Part shown: positions 8,532 through 17,094 of the stretch, piece by piece
How positions within the stretch are numbered: the first letter of the stretch is position 1
How the letters are laid out: every line of letters starts with the position of its first letter
NCBI GenBank assembly: GCA_017615755.1
Contig: JAFZZM010000066.1
Span: forward strand, 1 to 54,273
Length of the DNA: 54,273 nucleotides
Direction of reading: 5' to 3'
Origin: Clostridiales bacterium
GTDB lineage: Bacteria > Bacillota > Clostridia > Saccharofermentanales > Saccharofermentanaceae
The notes under the pieces: model-generated
Told to the model about the DNA's origin: nothing
The model's input: the letters and a program-made list of their open reading frames with translations, nothing else
The model's database searches: none
Translations under genes and position numbers: made by a program

Positions 8532-9482
8532 ATGGAAGATTGTTTAGTATATTTTTTCACAGGTTTTCTCGACAGCGGCAAGACATCGTTTATCCTTTCA
8601 TGGCTTTCCGATGGCAGTTTCCGTGACAAGAAGGTCCTGATCATTCTTACAGAAGAAGGCGAAGTGGAGTTCCCTCCGGTCGAGGGTGCACCTTGCAAGT
8701 CACTGAATATCGTGACATGCGAGACCGATGATGTAAACAAAGACTACACCTACTCTCTCGAAGAAAAGTACCACCCGGACGTTGTACTCATCGAGTGGAA
8801 CGGATCCGTCAGCCCAAGTGCTTTTTTCGACGAAGTGGATGTGCCGGAACGCTGGGCGCTGGCAGCGGCGATCACGATCGTAGATGCCTCGACCTACGGC
8901 GATTACTACAGAAATATGCAGACGCTTTTTGCGGATTACTATCGCTTCTGCGACAACGTGATCTTCAACCGCGTCGATCCTAACGTCAATAACATACCTA
9001 AGTTACGTGGTTCGGTAAAATCACTGAACCCCGCCATGAATCTGTCCTTCTTCGGACTGGACGGAAACATGATCGATATCGGAGAATATCTCCCTTATGA
9101 TCTGGATACCGATCCCTGCGTGATCGCTCCGGATGATTTTGGTCTCTTCTATACCGACGCGCTCGACAATGTCAAGCGTTATAACGGCAAGCGTATCACC
9201 GTCACCGGACAGGCTGTGCTCATGCGTGAGCACAGAAAGGAAGCGTTCGTGCTCCAGCGTAAGGCATACACCTGCTGCGCCGCTGATATCGGCATGATCA
9301 GCCTTCTGTGTCTGTTCAAGGTCCGTTCGGGATTCCCGGAAAACAAGTGGCTGCAGGTCACCGGCCGCATCGGTTTCTTCCAGGACAACACCCAGGGCAC
9401 ACCGGTCGCGATCCCTTGTCTTCAGGTCGAGAATTACCGTCTCACCGACATGCCGGATAACGAGGTCATTTATTTCAGCTAA
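8532..9482 (+). CDS. CobW-family GTPase lacking the CxCC motif, with C-terminal TIGR03943-like domain
   Basis: A 316-residue cytoplasmic G3E-type GTPase. The P-loop is GFLDSGKTS at residues 11-19; IEWNGS replaces the usual E-P-S-G strand. The metal-binding CxCC of this family is absent. The C-terminal third (ITVTGQAVL, then the Cys pair in YTCCAADIGM, then WLQVTGRIGFF) looks like the domain found in TIGR03943/DUF1980 proteins, not the normal CobW C-terminus. The frame is open from a GTG at 8511. The ATG at 8532, with AAAGG 9 nt upstream, matches the N-terminus of other family members. The next gene, 27 bp on, is a canonical CobW protein, so the two probably form an operon for metal handling. 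Confidence 0.82.
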   Translation: MEDCLVYFFTGFLDSGKTSFILSWLSDGSFRDKKVLIILTEEGEVEFPPVEGAPCKSLNIVTCETDDVNKDYTYSLEEKYHPDVVLIEWNGSVSPSAFFDEVDVPERWALAAAITIVDASTYGDYYRNMQTLFADYYRFCDNVIFNRVDPNVNNIPKLRGSVKSLNPAMNLSFFGLDGNMIDIGEYLPYDLDTDPCVIAPDDFGLFYTDALDNVKRYNGKRITVTGQAVLMREHRKEAFVLQRKAYTCCAADIGMISLLCLFKVRSGFPENKWLQVTGRIGFFQDNTQGTPVAIPCLQVENYRLTDMPDNEVIYFS

Positions 9483-9509
9483 AGAGCCAAAAGAAAGAAG
9501 GAATAAACA

Positions 9510-10673
9510 ATGGCAACCAAAGTAGACATTTTTTCAGGATTTCTGGGCGCAGGTAAAACTACGCTGATCAAGAAGCTCATCTCCGATGGGTATAACGGAC
9601 AGAAGATCGTTCTGATCGAGAACGAATTCGGCCAGATCGGTATCGACGGTGGTTTCTTGAAGGAAGCCGGCATCGAGATCACCGAGATGAATTCGGGCTG
9701 CATCTGCTGCTCTCTCGTAGGCGATTTCGGTACCGCGTTAAAAGAAGTTATCGACAAGTTCTCTCCGGATCGTATCCTCATCGAGCCATCCGGCGTCGGC
9801 AAGCTTTCCGATGTCGTTGCAGCTGTCGAAAAAGTTGAGGGCACCGAAGTATGCGGTACAGTTACCGTCATCGATGCCAGCAAGTGCAAGATCTACCTCA
9901 AGAACTTCAAGGAGTTCTACGAGAACCAGATCAAGTACGCCGGCACGATCATCCTGTCCCGTACAGGCAACATCGCACAGGAGAAACTGGATACAGCCAT
10001 CTCCCTGATCCGCGAGATCAACGATCACTCTCAGATCATCACGACACCTTGGGAGAAGCTCTCCGGCGCGCAGATCCTTTCTGCGATCGAGAGTCCTCTC
10101 ACCGCTTCCGATATGGCGGCTGCCCTTCTTGAAGCCGAAGAGCATGCCCACCACCATCACCACCACGATCATGACGATGAGCATGAACATCATCACGATC
10201 ACGACCATGGTCCGGACTGCACATGCGGCTGCCACGACCACGATCACGACGATGATGACGACGAGCATGAGCATCATCACCACCACGACCATGACGAGCA
10301 TGATCATGATCACGAGCATCATCACGACCACGACCATGGTCCGGACTGCACATGCGGCTGCCACGACCATGACCACGACCACGAAGGCCATCACCATGCA
10401 GACGAAGTATTCGACAGCATCGGATTTGAGACTTCCAAGTCCTTCTCTGAAGCAGCGATCCGCGCCGCTCTCGAGGAACTGGACAGCGGTGAGTTCGGCA
10501 TGATCCTCCGTGCCAAGGGCATCGTTGCCGGGGAAGACGGAAACTGGATCCACTTCGACTACGTACCTGGCGAGGCTGATGTCAGAACCGGTGCCGCTGA
10601 TGTAACCGGCAAGCTCTGCGTTATCGGCGCCAACGTTAAAAAAGACGCTGTGAAAGTTCTTTTCGGACTGTAA
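9510..10673 (+). CDS. CobW-family metal-chaperone GTPase with duplicated His/Cys clusters
   Basis: A 387-residue G3E GTPase predicted to load a metal (zinc or cobalt by family analogy) onto a target. The P-loop GFLGAGKTT is at 10-18, the metal-binding C64-x-C66-C67 at 64-67 and IEPSG at 91-95. Residues ~211-300 are almost entirely His, Asp and Glu, with two copies of a block containing GPDCTCGCHDHDHD. A normal CobW C-terminal domain follows. AAGAAGGAA precedes the ATG. The His-rich insert is much longer than in most relatives and suggests buffering of several metal ions. It ends its operon at a strong terminator. Confidence 0.92.
   Translation: MATKVDIFSGFLGAGKTTLIKKLISDGYNGQKIVLIENEFGQIGIDGGFLKEAGIEITEMNSGCICCSLVGDFGTALKEVIDKFSPDRILIEPSGVGKLSDVVAAVEKVEGTEVCGTVTVIDASKCKIYLKNFKEFYENQIKYAGTIILSRTGNIAQEKLDTAISLIREINDHSQIITTPWEKLSGAQILSAIESPLTASDMAAALLEAEEHAHHHHHHDHDDEHEHHHDHDHGPDCTCGCHDHDHDDDDDEHEHHHHHDHDEHDHDHEHHHDHDHGPDCTCGCHDHDHDHEGHHHADEVFDSIGFETSKSFSEAAIRAALEELDSGEFGMILRAKGIVAGEDGNWIHFDYVPGEADVRTGAADVTGKLCVIGANVKKDAVKVLFGL
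10188..10379 (+). repeat. Internal 63-bp duplication in the His-rich insert
   Basis: 10188-10250 and 10317-10379 are near-identical 63-bp copies, both encoding the His/Asp block with GPDCTCGC. They are separated by 66 bp of His/Asp codons. They differ at only a few, mostly silent, positions, so the duplication is fairly recent or is kept even by recombination. Confidence 0.85.
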
Positions 10674-10698
10674 TCGATAAACAGAAAAAACAACCGAT

Positions 10699-10730
10699 CC
10701 CCTGGTGCGTTCGCGTGCCAGGGGTTTTTT
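10699..10730 (+). terminator. Terminator of the CobW pair
   Basis: CCCCTGG (10699-10705) and CCAGGGG (10718-10724) enclose a 12-nt loop and are followed by TTTTTT. Confidence 0.93.
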
Positions 10731-10732
10731 GT

Positions 10733-10761
10733 TTGTTTACGGGGGTTATCTGGGATATAAT
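10733..10761 (+). promoter_or_regulatory. Promoter of the DUF4214 surface protein
   Basis: TTGTTT (10733-10738), a 17-bp spacer and a perfect TATAAT (10756-10761) lie immediately after the preceding terminator, 33 bp before the ATG at 10794. Confidence 0.75.
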
Positions 10762-10793
10762 GACGCTAGAAGACCAGATAAGGAGGACCGCCT

Positions 10794-13502
10794 ATGCATA
10801 CACGAAAGTCCTTTTGGAGCAGTTTTTTGGCACTACTTATGATCCTGTCCATGATGCCGTTTTCGCGTCTTACCGGAGGCGGGCGTGTGCTTGCGGACGG
10901 CGATGAACTCCCTGACATTCCGAATTTCAAGGTTTCGGCCGAGGGCATCGTAACCTGGGATGCCGTACCGGGTGTAAGCATACACCATTATTCTGTCGGT
11001 TTATACATGGCGAGTTCCTCTGATAGGTTTTGGGTCGAGGCTGACACAAGGATGCTGGATGTTAAAGAAAAGGCGGCGCATTATGGATACGAGAGCACGA
11101 CCATCAAGATCATGGTTTATGGTTATGCATCTGCATCGGAGAGTTCTTCAAAGGCTGCAGAGTCGAAACAGTATCTTACCTATGATTATGTTGCACTAGG
11201 ACCCCAGCTCGATCCGCCGACGAACTTTAAGTGGGACGGAGCAGTGCTTTCATGGGAGATGCCGGATCCACAAGCAGAATGTGATCTGGCGATCGCGGTT
11301 CGTCCGGAAGGAGATTCATTCTTTCATAACATCTACGTCAAACAAAAATACACGGAAACATCTCTGGATCTTACTAATGATCTGCTTTATGGTACACATT
11401 CATATTACGTCAGATTAACTGCAAGACGATATGGTTTTCCGGATAGTGAAACCGTGTGGGAATACTTGTACGATTATTCCTGCGACCGGGAAACAACTGC
11501 CACTCTCGATGAGTATTCCGTGCTGAAATTTGACGAGTTTTCTGCACGTAGCGCGACTGTTTTTATCATGAAAGACGGGCAGACTCTGACAACTGCAGAA
11601 TACTATAATGGTGTTGCTTTTCCACAGGACGATTGCGAAAAAGCAGGTCTACCGGAAGGCACCTACGATGTCCGAATAGAAGCGTGTAGAGAGGTCGGCT
11701 ACAAGGAGTATTTATCTGCTAAGCCGTGGACAGGTACTTTTGAATATGCAAAGAGCGACCTGTATCTGTTTGAGAATCCTTGCAGTTTCAAAGATCTATA
11801 TTGGGAATTCAATGGTCAGGTCGGCTATATCCCTTCGAAGAAGATCGTGCGTTTCCTTGATCTGGATCTTTCCACAACGAAAATCGGCAAAGAAATTGCA
11901 AAATATGGATGGACAGAGGAAGGATACCTTCTTTCCTGCAAAAACGATATGACCTTAGAGGGAAATGCGAAGGTGCACGATGGAGGCGGATTCTTCAAGT
12001 CCGGCAAGACACTGACCCTTTCTGAGAACAGTGTCCTTGATGTAGACATCTATACTGATGATGCGATTTCGGCAGATAAGATCGTCATTGAGGGTGGCAC
12101 GCTGAGCATTAAGAGCAACGACAAGAGTGCGCTCTGTGCTAAAAGTTCGCTTGTTTTCGGTGACAAGATCAAGTCTGTGCTTTCTGAGAGCGCGGCCGGT
12201 TTTGGTGCAGTCAAATGTGAGAACGGCAAGATCACACTTTCCGATAAACTCCACATCGCAATTCCGACCGGAGGAAATCTCGGAAGTGACGCACATTACA
12301 TCTATAACGCCAACAAAACAACGGTAGCGGACAAGGCCAAGGTCGTGGCAAATACGCCGACTCCGACTCCGACGAATACGCCGATCCCTTCGCCGAAGCC
12401 GACGGGTGCAACACCGAAGCCGACAGGTGTTACGCCAAAGCCGACAGGATCTACTCCGCGTCCGACGGGTGTTACTCCGAAACCAACGGGGGCGACTCCA
12501 AAGCCAACGGGTACCACGCCGAAGCCAACCGGTGTTACGCCGAAACCGACGGGTGTTACTCCGAAACCGACGGGTGTCACGCCGAAGCCGACGGGTGTTA
12601 CGCCGAAGCCGACAGGTGTTACGCCGAAACCGACAGGTGTTACGCCGAAGCCGACAGGTGTTACGCCGAAACCGACAGGTGTCACGCCGAAACCGACGGG
12701 AGTTACACCGAAACCGACAGGAACTACTCCGAAGCCGACACCGGAAAAAGAACCTTCGATCGCGGATTTCGTTGAGCGTCTCTACACGATCGCTCTGGAT
12801 CGTCCGTCCGAGCCGGAGGGAAAAGCCTTCTGGGTCAATGAGATCGAAAGTGGTAATAGAACCGGTGGTGACTGCGCTCACTTCTTCCTGATCGAGGCAC
12901 AGGAATTCCTGAACCGTGGTCTGACAGCAGAAGACTTCGTCGAGACCTTATACCTTACCTTCTTCGACCGCGCGTCTGAGCCGGCCGGAAAGAAATTCTG
13001 GGTCGATTCGCTCAAGAGCGGAAAGATGACGAAAGAAAACGTCATTAACGGATTCATCGATTCAACCGAGTGGTGTAATGTCTGTGCGACATACGGAGTT
13101 AAGTCCGGCGCACCGCATGCGAAGGCAGAGTTTGCTTCTAAGAACGCGATCAAGTTTGCGACACGTCTTTATACTTGCTGTCTCGGAAGAGAGCCTGAGA
13201 ATGGCGGCTTGAAGTACTGGAGTTTGGCGCTGACCAATCTCGAGCAGACAGGATGCTCCGCTGCGAAACTGTTCTTCACGAGCGATGAGTTTGTGAACTT
13301 CAATTTGAAGGACGACGAGTATGTAAGAAGACTGTATACGACGTTCATGGGACGTGATCCGGAAGCTTCTGAGATCGCATACTGGGTAGGCGAAATCAAG
13401 GCCGGACGCCAGACAAAAGACAGCGTCATGGCATTCTTCGGACAGAGCGAAGAGTTCACGAAGATATGCAAACAGTATGGAATCGATCGCGGCACGATTT
13501 GA
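10794..13502 (+). CDS. Secreted surface protein: FN3-like domains, Pro/Thr linker, four DUF4214 repeats
   Basis: A 902-residue exported protein. An N-terminal signal peptide (basic MHTRK, then the hydrophobic [13 protein letters not shown]) is followed by two fibronectin-III-like segments (around [16 protein letters not shown] and [15 protein letters not shown]). A repetitive strand-rich segment resembling a beta-helix follows ([10 protein letters not shown], then [11 protein letters not shown]). A Thr/Pro/Lys linker of about 16 heptads covers residues ~530-650. The last 250 residues are four DUF4214 repeats, each with F-V-E-x-L-Y near the start and a Trp (FWV or YW) about 20 residues on. There is no LPXTG anchor. 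AAGGAGGA precedes the ATG. The DUF4214 cassette is closely matched by the protein at 33006. Probably an adhesin or cell-envelope protein; DUF4214 has no firm function. Confidence 0.88.
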   Translation: MHTRKSFWSSFLALLMILSMMPFSRLTGGGRVLADGDELPDIPNFKVSAEGIVTWDAVPGVSIHHYSVGLYMASSSDRFWVEADTRMLDVKEKAAHYGYESTTIKIMVYGYASASESSSKAAESKQYLTYDYVALGPQLDPPTNFKWDGAVLSWEMPDPQAECDLAIAVRPEGDSFFHNIYVKQKYTETSLDLTNDLLYGTHSYYVRLTARRYGFPDSETVWEYLYDYSCDRETTATLDEYSVLKFDEFSARSATVFIMKDGQTLTTAEYYNGVAFPQDDCEKAGLPEGTYDVRIEACREVGYKEYLSAKPWTGTFEYAKSDLYLFENPCSFKDLYWEFNGQVGYIPSKKIVRFLDLDLSTTKIGKEIAKYGWTEEGYLLSCKNDMTLEGNAKVHDGGGFFKSGKTLTLSENSVLDVDIYTDDAISADKIVIEGGTLSIKSNDKSALCAKSSLVFGDKIKSVLSESAAGFGAVKCENGKITLSDKLHIAIPTGGNLGSDAHYIYNANKTTVADKAKVVANTPTPTPTNTPIPSPKPTGATPKPTGVTPKPTGSTPRPTGVTPKPTGATPKPTGTTPKPTGVTPKPTGVTPKPTGVTPKPTGVTPKPTGVTPKPTGVTPKPTGVTPKPTGVTPKPTGVTPKPTGTTPKPTPEKEPSIADFVERLYTIALDRPSEPEGKAFWVNEIESGNRTGGDCAHFFLIEAQEFLNRGLTAEDFVETLYLTFFDRASEPAGKKFWVDSLKSGKMTKENVINGFIDSTEWCNVCATYGVKSGAPHAKAEFASKNAIKFATRLYTCCLGREPENGGLKYWSLALTNLEQTGCSAAKLFFTSDEFVNFNLKDDEYVRRLYTTFMGRDPEASEIAYWVGEIKAGRQTKDSVMAFFGQSEEFTKICKQYGIDRGTI
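12391..12741 (+). repeat. 21-bp tandem repeat encoding the Pro/Thr linker
   Basis: About 16 consecutive 21-bp units encode PKPTG(V/A/T/S)T. The central nine units are nearly identical at the DNA level, with silent changes only (ACG/ACT/ACA, AAA/AAG). Such repeats commonly change copy number by slippage, so linker length is likely to vary among strains. Confidence 0.9.
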
Positions 13503-13529
13503 GTGCTTTTGGAGAAGAAAATGAAGAGA

Positions 13530-13562
13530 GAGCATCCGGGCAGAAGTTCGGGTGCTCTTTTT
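13530..13562 (+). terminator. Terminator of the DUF4214 surface protein
   Basis: GAGCATCCG (13530-13538) pairs with CGGGTGCTC (13549-13557, one G-T pair), followed by TTTTT, 28 bp after the stop codon. Confidence 0.88.
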
Positions 13563-13863
13563 ATGAGGCTTGTCGGTCGAAATCGGCAATTTGGAGCTTA
13601 GCGCCCGTACAGTGTCGGTCATAATGGAGGATTTTGTGGTTTGCGCCCGTACCTGAGAGAAGGGGTGGCAGGCGAAATGGACGATTAAGTGCTTTTCGAC
13701 CGTACAAATCGATGTTTTTCGAGTTTTTTCCTTGAGAAAGTCGGTCGTATTCGATGGTTTTCCGGATTCCGACCGACTTTTGCTGAAAAACAGGCCTAAA
13801 AATACGGGCGCAAAAGCACTTTTTCGTGATTACGACTGTATGGCCGTTTCGCAGTCCCATATA
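13563..13863. other. Gene-free stretch with scattered repeated words
   Basis: No credible gene. Several words recur: GTCGGTC at about 13572, 13613 and 13740; GCGCCCGTAC at about 13601 and 13645 and inverted (ACGGGCGC) at about 13804. An 11-bp perfect inverted repeat, AAAGTCGGTCG (13737-13747) with CGACCGACTTT (13770-13780), is followed by a short T run. AAGTGCTTTTCG at 13687-13698 faces AAAAGCACTT at 13812-13821. It may be decayed repeat material related to the three-copy repeat, which also joins CCCGTACG to AAAAGCACTT. Confidence 0.6.
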
Positions 13864-13894
13864 CAAAAAAGGACCGGTCCTCTCGAACCGGTCC
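13864..13894 (-). terminator. Terminator of the mosaic lipoprotein
   Basis: GGACCGGT (13871-13878) and ACCGGTCC (13887-13894) form the stem. On the minus strand it is followed by TTTTTT, 30 bp after the stop at 13924. Confidence 0.9.
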
Positions 13895-13923
13895 TCGTCA
13901 TTCATTCTCTGTCTTGTCAGAAA

Positions 13924-15420
13924 TTACGGAACATACTGGATTCTGATGTCGTCCAGCTTGCCCTTCTTGAACTGATACTCGAATTTGGAGCTGCCGATGT
14001 ACTTGGTAGCCTTCTTGGACCATGTGAATGTATCTGTGTAGTAATCCGGATCACTATCGCTCTGATAATGTCTGTTCTCGTCCGGCTCGCCACATGCAGC
14101 GATCAGTTCTTCCATTGTGATATCGAAAGGAATATCTGTCTTCAGGATGTCCTGCTGTGTCTTCTCATTGGAGATGTTGGAATAGTACAGTTCGCAGAGC
14201 AGGCACTCGGAAGCCGGCTTACCTGCATCTGTGTCGTTCAGGAAGTAAAGGGAAACATAAGCGTTGTTTTCGAACTTCAGCTTGAACTTTACCTGGCTGT
14301 TCTTGTTTACGTTGTTGCCGGCATTCTCAATGGAGCTCTCATCGAACGGAACGCCGTCATCGATCATTTCCTGAAGTGTGACCTTACCGAAAACGTACTT
14401 CTTACCGTTTACGTAGATGCACATATCGTCAAAGTTTACATAGTTGCCGGAAGCAGCATCCCCCGGCTTGGATGTTTCCGCAGAAGAATCAGCTGTCTCG
14501 GAAGATTCTTCAGAAGCACTTGTCTCTTTTCCGGAAGTCTCCTCAGTAGACTCTTCTGTTGTATCTACTGGAACTGCAGTTGTATCACTTGGTTCGGCTG
14601 TTGTAGTTGTTGGTGCAACTGTTGTTGTCTCCGTAGTTGTTTCTTCAGTAGTTTCTGCAGGTAGAGTATTTCTAATATACCAATCTGACATACCATCGGT
14701 TGTCCTAGTTAACTTCATTGCATCTCTGTTTACCAAAGAAATGATATACTCATCTGTCCAATCATTTCTATCAGTTACATACAATCTATTTCCTTTGACT
14801 GTCCAAGTAATAGCATTTGCCTTATCACCGCCACCAGAAGTGAAAGTACCTGTGCCATCTTCAAAGAATTCAAAACATTGTCGAACTTCACCACCAGTAA
14901 TATACTCCCACTTGTAGCCAAATATCTGGCTCATGTCAAAGTCTTCTTTTTCAATATCAAATTCTTGTTTACGAAGAGTATAAGTAGTGTCATCTTTTTC
15001 TAGAATTAAATTCCCTCTATCGTTAAAAGACATATCATACTTACCTGCAAGTTCATCATTATCCTCACAAGTAATAGTCATTTTGTCCTTCTTAATTTTA
15101 TACTCAAATCTGCTGGCTTTATATCCCATATTTTCTTCGTCGTCTTCATTTTCCCACGAAGCAAAATAACCAGTGCCATCTTCATAGAAGCGGAAAGAGA
15201 ATCCACTACCACCTTTATTGTGTTGTTTCCAGAAACAATCTAAAAAGAGTTCTTCAGCCTCAACTTCTTCAGCCTCAACTTCTTCAGTTTGTTCTGTTTC
15301 TGTTGTCTTTTTAGTTTTCTTTGTTTTATCTGTCTCGTCGGAATCAGACTTCTTCGAGCAAGCCGCTACGGAAAACACCAAACCTAAAGCCAGCAAAACT
15401 GCAGCAATTTTCTTTTTCAT
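13924..15420 (-). CDS. Lipoprotein with two lipocalin-like domains and a C-terminal domain
   Basis: A 498-residue lipoprotein. The signal peptide ends in the lipobox VAAC (Cys 21). A Lys/Thr/Glu-rich spacer leads to two strand-rich domains sharing the pattern F-(Y/F)-E-D-G-T-G (RFYEDGTGYF and EFFEDGTGTF), lipocalin/DUF5640-like. A Thr/Glu/Ser linker follows at ~258-325, then a C-terminal domain of ~170 residues of unknown fold. AAGGAG lies 8 nt upstream of the ATG. The DNA for the N-terminal half (about 14650-15330) is clearly richer in A and T, and uses AAA, GAT and ATA-type codons more than its neighbours, while the C-terminal half matches the genome style. It is exposed on the outer face of the membrane; the ligand is unknown. 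Confidence 0.82.
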   Translation of the reverse strand: MKKKIAAVLLALGLVFSVAACSKKSDSDETDKTKKTKKTTETEQTEEVEAEEVEAEELFLDCFWKQHNKGGSGFSFRFYEDGTGYFASWENEDDEENMGYKASRFEYKIKKDKMTITCEDNDELAGKYDMSFNDRGNLILEKDDTTYTLRKQEFDIEKEDFDMSQIFGYKWEYITGGEVRQCFEFFEDGTGTFTSGGGDKANAITWTVKGNRLYVTDRNDWTDEYIISLVNRDAMKLTRTTDGMSDWYIRNTLPAETTEETTTETTTVAPTTTTAEPSDTTAVPVDTTEESTEETSGKETSASEESSETADSSAETSKPGDAASGNYVNFDDMCIYVNGKKYVFGKVTLQEMIDDGVPFDESSIENAGNNVNKNSQVKFKLKFENNAYVSLYFLNDTDAGKPASECLLCELYYSNISNEKTQQDILKTDIPFDITMEELIAACGEPDENRHYQSDSDPDYYTDTFTWSKKATKYIGSSKFEYQFKKGKLDDIRIQYVP

Positions 15421-15469
15421 GGTTTCTTCTCCTTATTCTTCAAAAGTTTCTTTTTTCCATACCGAACAC

Positions 15470-15478
15470 ATTATATCA
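15470..15478 (-). promoter_or_regulatory. Extended -10 promoter element of the mosaic lipoprotein
   Basis: On the minus strand TGATATAAT (15478-15470) is an extended -10, 50 bp before the ATG at 15420. No good -35 is visible, as expected for this promoter class. Confidence 0.6.
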
Positions 15479-15553
15479 TGAAACCCTGAGGAGAAAAATA
15501 TGTACAGATAATACAAAAAACCTGCATTCCCCCGTGTAAAATCGAGTTTTTTG

Positions 15554-15574
15554 ACTTTAAGGTTCGCTTAAAGT
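15554..15574. promoter_or_regulatory. Inverted repeat upstream of the polyphosphate cluster
   Basis: ACTTTAAG (15554-15561) and CTTAAAGT (15567-15574) are perfect 8-bp arms around a 5-nt centre. TTGACT at 15551-15556 overlaps the left arm. It lies 48 bp before the first gene and could be an operator. There is no T run, so it is not a terminator. Confidence 0.5.
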
Positions 15575-15621
15575 TGCCCTGTTAAACTAAGGCCAAGATA
15601 AAAGAAACGAGGTACCGGGAG

Positions 15622-16365
15622 ATGACATACCAGAGCGTCTTTCAACGATATGAGATCAAATACATACTGACCCCAAAGCAGTGTGCCGAGATCAAGTCCG
15701 CCATCGCTGACAGAATGCACATCGATGAATATGGTCCCACGACGATCCGGAACATCTATCTGGATACTGAAGACTACCGCCTGATCCGTGCCTCTCTGGA
15801 TAAGCCGGTCTATAAGGAAAAGATCCGCATCCGCAGCTACCGGCACGCCACCAGTGACGACAACGTCTTCGTGGAACTCAAGAAGAAATACGAAGGCATC
15901 GTCTATAAAAGAAGAATCGAATCCGCAAATTATCTGGCCATGGACTGGCTCTGTGCCGGCGGCGATGCACCGGACGACAGCCAGATCAGTCGGGAGATCT
16001 CCTACTTCAGGGACTTCTACTCAGGCATTGCCCCACGGGCCCTGATCACATACGAACGGGAAGCCTACGCACCGATCGATCCGGAAAAAGACGACATCCG
16101 CATCACCTTCGACAGAAACATTCTCGGAAGAGACTACAACATTTCTCTTTCCTCCGGCATCTACGGAGACCATATCCTTCCGAAAGACCAGGTACTCATG
16201 GAAATCAAGATCCCGGGCGTCATGCCCTTATGGCTCACAAGATACCTGAACGAACACCACATCCGTAAAGTCTCTTTCTCCAAATACGGAGAATACTATA
16301 TGAACCACATCCGGACAAACAACAACGACAAAGACATCAAAGAAGGAGGACTTCTCTATGCTTAA
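15622..16365 (+). CDS. VTC-domain polyphosphate polymerase
   Basis: A 247-residue protein with the VTC fold, which in yeast Vtc4 makes polyphosphate from ATP inside a tunnel lined with basic residues and a metal-binding Glu. Family patterns are visible in order: RYEIKYIL near the start, IRNIYLDT, KEKIRIRSY, VFVELKKKYEG, ALITYEREAY and the metal-site strand VLMEIKIPG near residue 195. GAGG lies 10 nt upstream of the ATG. It overlaps the next gene by 8 bp. Bacterial relatives usually sit next to a DUF4956 protein and sometimes a CotH kinase; no CotH is seen here. Polymerase activity is inferred from the fold. Confidence 0.88.
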   Translation: MTYQSVFQRYEIKYILTPKQCAEIKSAIADRMHIDEYGPTTIRNIYLDTEDYRLIRASLDKPVYKEKIRIRSYRHATSDDNVFVELKKKYEGIVYKRRIESANYLAMDWLCAGGDAPDDSQISREISYFRDFYSGIAPRALITYEREAYAPIDPEKDDIRITFDRNILGRDYNISLSSGIYGDHILPKDQVLMEIKIPGVMPLWLTRYLNEHHIRKVSFSKYGEYYMNHIRTNNNDKDIKEGGLLYA

Positions 16366-17044
16366 GAATATATACGATACTCTATTGGGAAATACCACGA
16401 TCTCCATCACTTCCTTCCTGCTGCCGGTACTGTCTTCCATCCTTCTGGGCCTTCTCTTTGCCCTGGTATATAAGCGCAGATACCGCGCCAGCAAATCATT
16501 CGTAGGAACACTTGCCATCCTTCCGACCATCGTATGTGTCGTGATCATGGCAGTCAACGGCAACATCGGCGCAGGCGTCGCCGTGGCAGGTGCTTTTAGC
16601 CTGGTACGATTCCGCTCCGCACCGGGAACCGCAAGTGAGATCGGCGCCCTCTTCATCGCCATGACCATGGGACTTCTGACCGGCATGGGATTCATCATCT
16701 ACGCAGCGCTTTTTGTACTGATCGTCGGCCTCGTCATGGTCGTTTACAGCATGATTGGTCTGGGCGAAGAAAAGTCCGATCTTAGAAGGAACCTTCGCAT
16801 CACGATCCCGGAGAACCTCGACTACGCAGGACTTTTCGATGAAACATTTGCAAAATTCACCACCTCTCACCGCCTCCTGTCCAGCAAGACAGCCGGCATG
16901 GGCTCGGTATTCAAGCTCAGCTACGAGATCTCTCTGAAACCCGATTCTTCGGAAAAAGCACTTATGGACGAGATCCGTTGCAAGAACGGTAACCTGGATA
17001 TCAGCCTTTCGACGATCATGTCCAAAGAAGCAACAGAGCTCTGA
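16358..17044 (+). CDS. DUF4956 membrane protein
   Basis: A 228-residue inner-membrane protein. About four hydrophobic helices fill residues 18-140 (ITSFLLPVLSSILLGLLFALV; SFVGTLAILPTIVCVVIMAV; IGALFIAMTMGLLTGMGFII; LFVLIVGLVMVVYSMI), with the family signature GAFSLVRFRSAPGTASEI between the second and third. The last ~85 residues form a soluble domain. GGAGG lies inside the end of the polymerase gene and the starts overlap by 8 bp, so translation is probably coupled. By analogy with MgtC-like topology it may pair with the polymerase at the membrane; this partnership is an inference from constant neighbourhood. Confidence 0.88.
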   Translation: MLKNIYDTLLGNTTISITSFLLPVLSSILLGLLFALVYKRRYRASKSFVGTLAILPTIVCVVIMAVNGNIGAGVAVAGAFSLVRFRSAPGTASEIGALFIAMTMGLLTGMGFIIYAALFVLIVGLVMVVYSMIGLGEEKSDLRRNLRITIPENLDYAGLFDETFAKFTTSHRLLSSKTAGMGSVFKLSYEISLKPDSSEKALMDEIRCKNGNLDISLSTIMSKEATEL

Positions 17045-17094
17045 TAGATAGAAAGAATAAGAAACACGAAAGAAAAGTGAAAGGAGAATTCACT

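Noticed and set aside
10129..10503. Alternative frames through the His-rich region (long, low-complexity products)
   Set aside because: They arise from the CAC/CAT/GAC repeats of the CobW gene and have no start signals of their own.
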